NCBI RefSeq assembly: GCF_001949145.1 | Contig: NW_019091442.1 | Coordinates: forward strand, 1,110,376 to 1,160,164 | DNA: 49,789 nucleotides | Direction of reading: 5' to 3' | From: Acanthaster planci | Taxonomy: Eukaryota; Echinodermata; Asteroidea; Valvatida; Acanthasteridae | In this document: piece after piece, positions 1 through 9,529 of the stretch | How the letters are laid out: each line of letters starts with the position of its first letter | How positions within the stretch are numbered: the first letter of the stretch is position 1 | Notes under the pieces: model-generated | Told to the model about the DNA's origin: nothing | What the model saw: the letters and a program-made list of their open reading frames with translations, nothing else | The model's database searches: none | Position numbers and translations under genes: made by a program

Positions 1-1920
1 CAGTGATGTCTCCAGTTTCGTCATGTTTTGTGTTATAGCAAGGCTACTGATGGAATTGACTCATCAGCTGGGGATCCAACAGCACTACCTCAACAACGTG
101 CGAAAGTGCATCCCTCACCTGGACTGCATAACTTATTTAGTGCTTCTAAATAGGATGTATAATACGTACGTGTATGTACATGTACAGTGTGTGAATATAT
201 CATTGTTGACTTCTTCAATAATGCTTTTTTTTAAAGATGGATTAAACAGGCATTACATGAGTGCAGTTTCAATGTTACATCTGCAAAACTGTTCTCAAGG
301 CCAAACAAGATCACTCAATGAAAGTTTGAAAAGGAATGACAGAAGTTCAATAATAACTGTACGTATATGTACATGTAGCTGATTTTTGAATGTGTGAGAA
401 TCATTGAATATTAATAATCATTGAATATCAATAATTAAAAACATTTTTCTTGGCAAAAAAACTTAACTGTACATGTACATGAACATGGACATTACATAGC
501 ATTTTCAACAATCAGCAAAGACCTGGTTAGAACCCATTTTCTGGACGGTGACATTAACTTTTTAGGAGAAAAGCATTCCTTCAGTTTATCTCAAAATTTA
601 AAATGAAACAGTGGATTATGAAATTGCTAAGTTTTTACAGTCTTGTGTTTGAATTCATTATGACTACTTGGCCTTTGTGGTGAGGAGATTTGGATGTAAT
701 ACAAGGTGTCAATGTTACGTACACATTAGTTTATCAACACCTTTTTTTTTCCAGATTTAAGCCCTTAGAGATTATAAATCTTTTAGTACATGTAGATGGA
801 TGACTATGGTCTGTAAATTAAAACAGCTTGTCAGTTACATTCTTTGAGATCGTTGTGTTTGTGGGACAACTGTCAAAACTAAACATGGCAGTTTTTCAAA
901 TTGTAACTAAACACGTTTCAGTTTTGTTTTGAGTCTGTTTCAATCCGTAGAAAAGTGAATTCTTGTAAAGGGGTCTCCTTAAGAGATACGTCTGCACTTT
1001 GTGTGACAGCCCTCAATATATGGTGCACTGATTAATTGTGTGGGCGCAACCAACATTTAATTGTTTCTGCATTTAAAGTATCATATTTTTAGATTAGATT
1101 AAGTTTTTGAACACTTCAAAAATTTCACTATTATGTCACACTTTGTTTCCCAACCCGACCGACCGACAGACAGACAGACAGACAGAGAGACAGACAGATA
1201 CCCGATAGTACAAGTATTTATTATGTAATTATGTACCTGATAATACATGTATCGGTATGTACTTTTTAACTTACCTCTTTGAAACGGTCTCGGTCTTTTT
1301 GGTCTCAAAACAAGTCTCGATCTCAGACTCTCAGGTCTCAACCACAACACTAACACCCTGAACACAGACTACTATATTTTATAATCATTGCCTAAAAAAG
1401 AGGGAGGAGGGAGGGTAATTTATATACTTGCCTATTACGTCCGATTTTCTCATGATCCTTCACTTCCACTTCTAAGGAATCTGCTGATGTGAGTGGTTTG
1501 CCACCAAGATCCCAGGTAAATGTCTGCGTGAAGTCAATTTTACAAACATTAGTATTATGCTTGCATGTACAGACAGCGTTCGAGACATGTAAACACTCAA
1601 CTGCTCTGCCAACAAAGCATTTACTTCAAAATAATGCTGTATGTACTTGTACACGAATTGTACAGGTACATGTAAGTGCCAGTTTAATGGACTTACTACT
1701 ACATGTACATGTACATGTAGATGCACAGTATGTTAATCACAGGCCTTATCAGGTCTACCTTACCAGTATGATAGATTTGTCAACAAACTGATGACAAATT
1801 ATTTTCTCACAAATTGGAAAGCACATTTAGATCAATATCCAATTATAAACTGATATGATCAGTCATTTAAGATGTACCTGTAACGTGTGCGCTGGCGCAA
1901 TTTGGTTGTTAAATTTAAAA
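1..1920. other. Gene-free background with a (GACA)n microsatellite
   Basis: I see no coding segment in this stretch. Short open frames have no recognisable motif and owe much of their length to TACATGTA-type words, for example near 1650-1720. A GACC/GACA simple repeat lies at about 1158-1200. Nothing marks an exon of a host gene, although a short exon without a motif could be missed by eye. Confidence 0.6.
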
Positions 1921-1939
1921 ACAGGCCATCTACCACCAT

Positions 1940-2206
1940 ACTGATTGCACCCACCAAGTCACATGACCTACTAAATAGTGGGTATTAAATATCTACAAAC
2001 ATGGCATCCACCAAAAGCAAAGTGTTTCATAAGTACCATTTACCAAAAATAAAGCTGATGGTGGGTGCATGTACAGTACTCAGACTACTGCTGTGCTGGG
2101 TGATTGGCTTTGTATTAAACTAAAAACACATGTTGCTATAGTATAGAGTTTATACCCACTCTACATGTACTGTATGTCACGTGATTTAGCAGGCGCAATC
2201 GGTCTA
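1940..2206. repeat. Small inverted-repeat (MITE-like) element
   Basis: The left arm at about 1941-1990 begins CTGATTGCACCCACCAAGTC and ends near GTGGGTATTAAA. The right arm at about 2144-2206, read on the minus strand, begins CCGATTGCGCCTGCTAAATC and ends near GTGGGTATAAAC. Roughly 50 bp of the two arms align with scattered mismatches and one small insertion that contains TACATGTA. The arms enclose about 150 bp without coding capacity. This fits an old non-autonomous DNA transposon, but I could not identify a target-site duplication, so its family is unknown. Confidence 0.45.
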
Positions 2207-2209
2207 TCA

Positions 2210-2905
2210 ACAGTGTGCATATATAAAAATTCACCTTAGCTTCAGCTGCTTGAGTTTGGTCATCTAATTCAATAATACATGTAAAAACAAAAAAATTCAG
2301 TCAATTTTTGGTATCCATTTGTTCTTTGGAATTAATGTTGTCTCTTTGTTTCCAATTCCCAGGTGTATACAAGGATTTCTATCTTCCAAATTCTGCCATT
2401 ACTATGATTGCTATGATAACCATGTTAACTGTCTATTACATTAGCATGAACTGATGAAAGACCAACATGGCAGCTCGCAAGCCATATGGGCAATTAAAAA
2501 AATCTGGGGTCCAAAAGTGTAATTTTTCATGTCCCTTTTACATCTGACCTTTGTTGTTTGACATTGGAATATCACTGGAATTGATTTCATACAATCACTA
2601 TTTGTTTGACAGGTATTAGAAAATGTGTCTACATGTCCATAGTCTAGAGGAAAAAAGTTGGGCCATAAACTGAAAATGTACACACACAGATGGAGACACG
2701 AGAGTTCATACGCTGTATATCAGAAATGATGGAGAGCAACCCATTTTGATCCTTAACCCCAAGTCTTTATGCATTTTTGTGAGGAACTAATACATGTAGT
2801 CATTCACAATTCTTCAACTGTGTAAGAAAAACTGGATACCATCCCCAAAATCCTCCATTATTTCTTATGTGTTCCTTGGAAGGGTGATTACACACATCTC
2901 CAGAT
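2210..2905. other. Gene-free stretch
   Basis: I see no coding motif, RNA gene or clear repeat here. A minus-strand open frame at 2441-2683 has no family resemblance that I can recognise. Confidence 0.55.
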
Positions 2906-2910
2906 AAATG

Positions 2911-3110
2911 TACAGTAAATTGCGATTGAAAGTTAACACCAAAATGGGAAAATCTTTTCACACTTTTCTCTTCCCAGGGAATTCCTTTTCATTTCACGAA
3001 TTGTGAAAAAGTGTGCCAACAGTGGGGAAAGATTTTTACCCCTTTTCACACAAGCAGGAAAATATTTTCACAGATTTTCTCTGGAAGTGGGGAAATAATT
3101 TTGCACTTAA
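2911..3110 (-). repeat. Diverged copy of the TTTTCGCA-word repeat
   Basis: The segment begins ACAGTAAATTGCGATTGAAA followed by GTTAAC, matching the inner end of the copy at 5929 (ACAGTACATTGCATTTGAAA, GTTAAC) with few differences. Beyond this end the match is loose, but the same style continues: repeated GGGAAAA and TTTTCACA words, and GTGTGCCA-like steps. It is placed in the same orientation as the 5929-6313 copy and appears older than it. Confidence 0.45.
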
Positions 3111-4265
3111 GTAGTATTGGTGCATGTACATGTAGACACAAGGAAGTTTTTGTTCTCTGTGGTTTCAAACATGAGCATCTCTGAATATGGAAAGTAGAGG
3201 AAAATTAGTCTCAGACAAAAGTACTTCAATTCTCTGGAATATCCAGAAGATTACTTAAGGAAGACTAAAAACTTCAAAGCAGTATGTTTCTCGGTTTGGG
3301 GCAAAATACAATACGAAATCAAAGCTGGCAATGGTAGAGGTCGGAGATCAGCACTGAACAGCTGAATTACAGTAGACTCCTGTTATAACAGAATTGAGTG
3401 TTATAACCACACAGCTTAGCATTAACCAATTTGGATGGACACCCCACATGTGCACCGCATACATGTATGTGCACATGTACAGATACATGTATGTATCCAC
3501 ATGTTGTCATGTGTGTGAATTACGTTTACATGTATTGGTACATAAAATCTCTAAGTTTTCATGAAGCTGATAAAAAAAATCACCAAATCTCTTAAAAAAC
3601 CACCACAGGACTTCGCGCATGCCGCACCGCATCACGAAAAATGCACTGCATCCACACCCGCTGTGACATCCTGACTGCTAACTGCATGTCCATTCATGGA
3701 CAGTTCAATCGCTGACTTTTTCCAATAACCATGTGACCACAGAAAGTGACATGTCATCAGAAAACCCAAGTTAAAACAGACCCGATATGTCATTTACGCG
3801 CCAAACACTATCGGCGAAAAGAGGAGATTTGCTACATAAAGACAAACATACAATTTAAGCAGTTGATTTTATTTATCAGTAGAAAAAAAACTTTCGGTAA
3901 CAAAATACTACAAGTAGTATCTCAAGGTTGATTATTTTGTATGCCAAACTACACCACGAGAATAAATAAAAAGTGGGCAAATAAGCCATGTTGCCCCAGC
4001 AGAGCATGTTAAGTTTGTTGTAATATACACATTTCATGTGCTCCGTGACTTCATGACTTGGGAACTCCCAATGAATTACTAAAAAACCAGACAACTTTTT
4101 AAAAATTTATTTGCCGACATCAATGAGTGTTTATTTATGGTAATCCGAGAAAACATGTGGGCACGGCTCGCTGTGGTGAGCAAATGCTCGCAATGGCGCT
4201 GCATGGACCGGATGGCTCACGTGGTGAGTTGGCCCTGACCAGCCCCAAGCGCAGCGCAGTGCAGC
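3111..4265. other. Gene-free stretch with TACATGTA clusters
   Basis: No gene is visible. TACATGTA and TGTACA palindromes are dense at about 3455-3540. Apart from the possible pogo-like terminus at 3371, listed separately, nothing else can be assigned. Confidence 0.5.
3371..3415 (+). mobile_element. Possible pogo/Tigger-like terminal repeat
   Basis: The sequence starting CAGTAGACTCCTGTTATAAC and continuing with a second GTTATAACC word resembles the CAGTA...CTC..GTTATAAC style of pogo/Tigger termini, and it is preceded by TA. It is only about 45 bp long, no partner terminus or transposase was found nearby, and chance resemblance is possible. Confidence 0.25.
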
Positions 4266-4270
4266 CTGTG

Positions 4271-4638
4271 TAATGGACTCTTTACTGCAAGTCATGCATG
4301 TGGGGCCAGTGTGGAGCATTTCGCTGCACCATGCTTCTCATTTTTGCAAGTTTCTGCATAATTTTCGGAACCTTTTTGCACCGCTTTCTCAAAATGTTCA
4401 CACTGTTTTCGCGCAGTTTTTTCTCAATGTTTTCACAAATGTTTCATTCCGTATTCGCAAAAATTCCAACCGTTTATGCACGATTTTTTACACTGTTTTC
4501 GCACCTCATTTGCTCCTTTTGCATCTGATTTGCTGTGAATTCGCAGGGAGGAAAAGTTGTGGTCAAAATGCGAAATCTTTTTGCATTTTCTCCCGTTTTT
4601 TTCGCCACGTTAACTTTCAAATGCAATGTACTGTAATT
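4271..4638 (+). repeat. TTTTCGCA-word repeat, left copy
   Basis: This is the left member of an inverted pair. It begins AATGGACTCTTTACTGCA and ends near AAATGCAATGTACTGTA. Its minus-strand counterpart lies at 5929-6313. The interior is made of degenerate words such as GTTTTCGCAC, TTTTGCACC and TTTTCACA about every 14-16 bases, giving a strong pyrimidine bias on this strand. It can be read as an open frame with many Phe, His and Cys residues, but the homology between copies lies at the DNA level and includes frame-disrupting differences, so I treat it as repeat and not as a gene. Confidence 0.7.
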
Positions 4639-5928
4639 TCCTCTGAGCCTACAATTATCAGTTATAGTGAACTTCGAATGGACTTCAGACTTCCATTGAC
4701 AAGTAAACCAACGTGTACAAGTACGGTAGATGCTCTGTAGAGCATTTTACAGCCTCCTGACGCAACCATTGGTTATTTTTCTTGCAATTTTAATATGCCT
4801 TTTTTAGTTGAACTTTTTTCTTCATATATTTGCCTGAAACTTTCTAAAAGTTAAAAGGAACTAGTAGAAGTATACCAAAATTGTAAATACCGACATTTGT
4901 AGAGTGAGTTGGCCATTTCACACCTGATTTAACCATGTTTTCAAACTTCCAATTCTTTGTTACACAGAATGCACAATGCATGTCCAGCTTTTGGATTTTT
5001 CAGGGACGGATTATGTCACCAGTCTGTCTAGGGTGTATTCCATCCACGTCCATTTCCGCGGATTTGTAACTTGAGGATTGGTCGATTGTCAAATTGATTG
5101 TATCCAAGTCAGAACCTCTTTGCACAATTACACACTTATTGCACTGACATTTTAAGAGTTTATGTTCCAAAATTGTTTGCAATCTCGTACAAAACGATGC
5201 ACATAGAGCATGTACAAACCGTATGATAATGCATGTCAATCCTTCCACTTACATGTAGATGTATTTTGTGCACATGCGGAAAAATATGGCAATTTTTTCA
5301 TTGTTACTTTCTGTTGTTTGTTAAAATGGTGACGCGTGCCAGCAAATGACAATACCAAAATCCATCTGTGGAGATCTTCTGCAATGTGTAAAAGTTTGCT
5401 GAATTTATACACACTGTACCTGAGAAATATAATCAGGCTTCAGATTTCGTTTTGCCATGTGTTTCTTGTTAATCATAAGTGACATTTAAGAGAAAATGGG
5501 GGGAAAGATGTCTGTGCATGTTCCATCTCCATGTATATTGGTAATTGAAAGAGTGTTTCAAAAAGAATACCATGTTTTGTTTAAATTGCGAATTGTCCTT
5601 GATTAGTTTTAACAATTTCAACTTTGGCTCTCGGTCGATCAAGTCGACTGATGGTCGGCCATGATTTATGTGTACACATATGCATGTACATGTAGTCGTA
5701 CACGAACACTGCACTCTCTCTTTACTTTTTCAATGCACGTATACGTGTACATGTATACATGCACTTCTGCAGACAACTGATTCTTGCGCAAAATATTCAA
5801 TTCACAATACCTTTAAAATACTACCGATGTTTTTATCGGGTGTAAATACAGATGGCACTTTACCCGGTATTTCATTTGTTTGGATAAACTGGAGAAGTGA
5901 ATTTAAAATGGGAAAGACAGTGGACATA
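4639..5928. other. Interior between the inverted repeat copies
   Basis: About 1.3 kb lies between the two inverted copies. It contains no recognisable transposase or other coding motif. If the two copies are the ends of a single element, this would be its interior and the element would be non-autonomous. It could equally be host sequence between two independent insertions. Confidence 0.4.
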
Positions 5929-6313
5929 CAGTACATTGCATTTGAAAGTTAACGCTGCGAAAAGGAATGGGAAAAATGCGAAAGGAATTCGCATATGGAT
6001 TTTGACCACAATTTTTCCCTCCTGCAAATTCGCAGCAAATAGGATGCAAAAGGGGCTAATGACGTGCGAGAAAGGTGTGAAAAATGTGCGTAATGGGTGC
6101 AATTTTTGCAAATGAGGCGTGACATATTTGCAAAAACATTGCGAAAAAATCAGTGTGCGAAAACAGCGGGAAAGTGGTATGAAGAGTTTGCAAAAACGGT
6201 GTGAAAGGTTGCTAAAATAATGAGGAAACTTGTGAAAATGAGAAACAAGGTGTGGTGAAATGCTCCCCATTGGCCCCACACGCATGACTATTATGCAGTG
6301 AAGAGTCCATTCC
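5929..6313 (-). repeat. TTTTCGCA-word repeat, right copy
   Basis: Read on the minus strand it begins GGAATGGACTCTTCACTGCA and ends AAATGCAATGTACTGTA, matching the 4271-4638 copy over its whole length. On the plus strand it is an array of TGCGAAAA, GTGTGAAA and TGCAAAA words. Its outer end at about 6313 lies directly against the first recognisable residues of the DIRS-like reverse transcriptase at 6318. The repeat may therefore have truncated that element, or the element may have landed beside it. Confidence 0.7.
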
Positions 6314-6317
6314 AAGG

Positions 6318-6745
6318 CGGCGGTAAATTAAAACCCTGTCTGACATTTTGGAGAGAAGTTGAAAGCCAATTGTTTTATTACTGACACAATTAGTCATGGT
6401 TACCAAATTCCTTTCTTGTCCTTATCTACTCTTTTTTATGCCAGGAACAATAGGTTCAGCCTAGAAAATCCAATTTTTGTCAAATCCACCATTGATGATA
6501 TGTTACATAAGAATTGCATAATCGAGGTCAAGTCCAAACCCCAGTGTTACAATCCTTTAACAGCTGCCTAACAGAAGAAACTACGTTTAGTCCAGGATCT
6601 CTGTCATACTAACAAATTTGTTGCTAAAAAACTGATTTCAAATACGAGGACCTAAATCACATCACCCAAGTTTTGGATATTAATCAGTTTTACATGTATT
6701 ACAATTTTGAGTCTGGGTATAGTAATATTGATATTTACCATATTG
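6318..6745 (+). pseudogene. DIRS-like reverse transcriptase, N-terminal part
   Basis: The remnant begins with residues reading GKLKPCLTFWREV. After a frameshift near 6359 come HGYQIPF, then FVKSTIDDMLHKN, IIEVKSKP and NPL, which form the recognisable opening of DIRS reverse transcriptases. After stops at 6569-6571 the frame shifts again through KLRLVQDL and NKFVAKK to an ESGYSNIDIY motif at about 6708-6738. This is the motif A region, and the usual aspartate appears as asparagine (TACAATTTT near 6700). The next expected part, the fingers/palm with the YLDD-type motif C, is absent, and the sequence jumps to the connection before RNase H. It cannot be catalytically active. Confidence 0.75.
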
Positions 6746-7333
6746 GGTGCCAGTTGAAGGTTTGGCTTCAGTAGCAGGGCAGGTGATTTCTATAAGCCCT
6801 GTTCTTAGGCCAGTTACCAGGCTTATGACAAGGAATTGTTATTGCTCGATTGAATCGCGACTCTCTTGGTATCAGTCTCTTATCCTTACTTCAGGCGATC
6901 TCCGTGAAATGGAGTTTTTGAAAAGGAATATCCACATATTGAATGGTTTCTCTTTCAAGTTTTGCCTTGTTGCAACCATGCAGTTGTACACAGATGCCAG
7001 TGATTCTGGTCACAGTGGCTTTGTGCCAGGCAAACCAGAATTACATTTTCACGGCGCATGGACCCCACTTGAAAGAATCAAAGCTACATGTACATCAAGC
7101 GTGAACTCAATGCCATTCTGAGCATTCTCTCTCAAGCTGGCAGCGTACTTGCTCCTGAAAAGATCAAGTCTTTCACAGACAATTCTAGCGTTCCTACTAC
7201 TATTATCAAATGTGGTAGCAGCAAACCCGATTTGCATAGTAGTACGGTAGACATTTTTAATGTCTGTAGTAAGCACGATATTGTGTTAGTCCCCCAATGG
7301 CTTCCTCGACTTAAAAATCAGATAGCTGATTAA
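6740..7333 (+). pseudogene. DIRS-like RT thumb and RNase H domain
   Basis: The segment starts with VPVEGLASVAGQVISISP and RLMTRN, the sequence that normally follows the RT core in DIRS elements. It then shows NIHILNGF, the RNase H opening LYTDASDSGHSGF (about 6983-7021), and GAWTPLERIKAT. One frameshift near 7088 leads into KRELNAILSI, then KSFTDNSS (the second acidic block) and VPQWLPRLKNQIAD at the end. RNase H would have removed the RNA strand after first-strand synthesis. The acidic residues of the TDAS and TDN blocks are still visible, but the frame is broken. Confidence 0.75.
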
Positions 7334-7921
7334 ATCAGCAAGACAATCATCTGTAATGACTGGTGCATTGATGACTGTTCTTTTGCTTTTATTGAAGGCC
7401 TGTGGGGCCCTCATACAGTAGATTGCTTTGCATCCCCTCTTAACCGAAATCTCTCTAATTTTAATACCATGTTTTGGTGCCAGGGTTCTTCACTTTGAGC
7501 ATTCAATACCTCACTTTACACCCACCCTTTTAATCTTTACAAGCACGGAGCAGGGGAGTGCGCCCTAGGCATCCTAGGACACACCCACATTTCCTCTACA
7601 AGTTAGGGGTTTTCATGGCCTCCAAGTTCCTTTAACCCAAGTTATGTTCAACATGCATCAGTATTTTAGAAGGCAGATTACTAATGTATCTGACATGATT
7701 TCTTTTTGAGCAATGGGGCTATTTGGTGCCAACTGTCATTTTGTCTCACCCGGGCATAAGACATCCCGAGTAACTTCCTCAGATGGTTTTTGCTTTGCAC
7801 TTTTTGCAACAAGGCTACTAGATGCCACGTGACATTTTGTCATCTCTGACCACATTTTGGCCCATTTGTTGTTGTTGAAAAGTTCATCCTTTATTCAACT
7901 TTATGACCATGTTCGATACAA
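7334..7921 (+). pseudogene. DIRS-like pol C-terminal segment and decayed linker
   Basis: Just after the RNase H a frameshifted stretch reads NDWCIDDCSFAF, then GLWGPHTVDCFAS and NFNTMFW (about 7350-7480). This is the conserved tail between RNase H and recombinase of DIRS polyproteins, which normally reads WGPHTVDRFA and FNSRFW. From about 7498 to 7921 similarity becomes too weak to assign residue by residue. Several stops and probable small insertions are present. Confidence 0.6.
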
Positions 7922-8694
7922 ATGGTTTTCTGTTGGCCGTTTCCTCTTTTCCCTTTTCCAAGGGTATGGGATTCCTGTAGGTCGGTTTTGATCGACCCAT
8001 ATTGGCAAGAGTTAACAGAGGCACAACTCCTGGTTCTTCTAATGTCAGCTAAAGGTCCATCCAAGTATTCACTCGCCTGGAGTAGATGGGAGAAATGGGC
8101 GAAAACCAGGTCTGGAGTGCGAGTTTTCCCAGCAGAGCCATACCATTTGAGCCTCTATTTGGTGTACCTTGGTCAGTCATTAGGAGCAAAGACAGCTGCC
8201 AACACCTTTGCAGCACCCACAAAATGGACGCATTCGCTAGCTGGTCTGTCCTCGCCTAGCAATGATCAATTGTTCAAGACAGTACTACAGGGATACATTC
8301 AGCTATATACCTCCCCAACACAAAGGAAGGAGCCCATCACAGCAGCAGATTGGGAAAAATCATTAGCCTCCCATGGTAAGCCTTCTGCTGATATGGCAGA
8401 TGTAAGAATTCTGTTTATTTCTTTTCTAAGTCATGCCTAATTTCTCAGATTCAGTTATATTGTCACTGTTAGATCTACAGATTGCACGTTTTACCAAGAT
8501 CGCATGACAATTTATTTATCCAAGTCTAAAACAGATCGATTTCGTCAAGGTAGTTTTGGTATAATAGCAAGAACGCACGATCTACATGCCCAGGTTCCAT
8601 TGCTGAAAGGTACTTGAGGGCTCTTGGAGATTCACTAGATTCCTATTGCGAGCTTCCGATCACTCGTTGGTTAACCACTTCTAAAAAAGTTTAA
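7922..8694 (+). pseudogene. Tyrosine recombinase, N-terminal and first catalytic part
   Basis: An open frame at 7922-8440 holds the SAM-like core-binding domain of a tyrosine recombinase: KYSLAWSRWEKWAKTRSGV, FPAEPYHLSLYLVYLG and TKWTHSLAGL, followed by RKEPIT. After its stop, and with shifts, the catalytic domain begins with YLSKSKTDRFRQGSF (about 8512-8560) and then AERYLRALGDSLDS. Recognisable sequence ends at SKK near 8692. The recombinase would have joined the circular cDNA intermediate to chromosomal DNA. The rest of the catalytic domain resumes at 9310 after an interruption. Confidence 0.75.
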
Positions 8695-9309
8695 TTTATT
8701 TTTTACCCCTTAAGCTACCGTACACTAGAACCTGTGAGATTGTACTTGAAGCCACTTCATGCCGGGGCATTTCTTCTCAATGTTGATGATGCTGGGCCGG
8801 CATAATTACACGTACCATTTTTTCCGTTTTCAAAATTCTTCAAAAATTCATCATTTCATTTAACAGACGTTTATAGCCACACTAAGTAATCTTTAGGCAC
8901 TACTCTAAGTTGACAGGTGACCTTCATTGATGCCCGAGTATTTCAGCCAGGCCTGCAGCCTTGTAAAAAGAGCCCAGATTGTGCGGTGTTATGTAACTTT
9001 CTTTTGTTCACGAACCTGGCTCAGTGCACTGCTGACCTCTTTTCAATAGGGGCCAGATTAATGTGCAGCAGTACTGTGTGGCTCATCGCTGCGGTGGTGG
9101 AGCGCTTTTGTCCCCGGTGGTAATCCGCTCTGGTTTCAAAACAAGGCTGGATTATCACCACTTTTGAGAGTGAAAAATGTTGCTAATGCCCAGCAGCCTG
9201 GTCTTTTGTTCGAGTACGGTCTTTTGTTACAGGGCCCTGTTTCCATTTTCCGAGTTCGGAGACCCCGGCCATGCATATAAAGCATAAGTCTCTGATTCCG
9301 GAGTCCAGT
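8695..9309. other. About 0.6 kb of unrelated sequence splitting the recombinase
   Basis: Between SKK and the downstream catalytic block there is about 615 bp with no recombinase similarity, where the family normally has only a few dozen residues. I see no transposase or RNA gene in it, and no convincing terminal inverted repeats or target duplication. It is either an insertion or a replaced, scrambled segment. Confidence 0.5.
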
Positions 9310-9526
9310 GCAGGAAGGGGTTAAAACCCATTGTGTCAACATTAGCAAGTATGGTCTCCACAGCCTCAGAGCAGGTGGTGCATCTGCAGCAAGCAATGTC
9401 TCTGTACCAACGTGGCTAGTTGCACGCCATGGTAGATGGAAAACAGAAAAGGCCAGGAGTGTCTACCGGTATATCAAGCCAAATATCAAAGCCAAGCTTC
9501 CCCCATCGAAATCGCTGGGAATTTAA
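9310..9526 (+). pseudogene. Tyrosine recombinase, catalytic C-terminus
   Basis: This open segment carries the catalytic signature of tyrosine recombinases: YGLHSLRAGGASAA (the HxxR-type box with its arginine), then ARHGRWKTEKA (the His/Trp box), then VYRYIKPN with the presumed nucleophilic tyrosine, ending in SKSLGI and a stop at 9524-9526. The stop looks like the genuine end of the protein, because DIRS recombinases usually end shortly after this motif. All key residues survive here, although the gene is split upstream. Confidence 0.8.
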
Positions 9527-9529
9527 AAA

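Larger units (their letters stand above)
6318..9526 (+). mobile_element. Decayed DIRS-like tyrosine-recombinase retrotransposon
   Basis: Reverse transcriptase, RNase H and a tyrosine recombinase follow one another on the plus strand in the order expected of DIRS-type retrotransposons. These elements insert with a recombinase in place of an integrase. The copy is dead: it carries stops and frameshifts, lacks the central RT palm, and has about 0.6 kb of unrelated sequence inside the recombinase. No split-direct or inverted terminal repeats could be recognised. It has no visible gag, and its 5' end is cut at the neighbouring repeat. The DIRS assignment rests on motif order and resemblance, not on an alignment. 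Confidence 0.8.

Noticed and set aside
1158-1200. GACA array as a CRISPR-like or regulatory repeat
   Set aside because: It is a simple 4-bp microsatellite without spacers.
4273-4740. 155-codon frame rich in Phe, His and Cys as a small secreted or membrane protein
   Set aside because: The same DNA recurs in inverted copy at 5929-6313 with indels. It is a periodic repeat that happens to be open.
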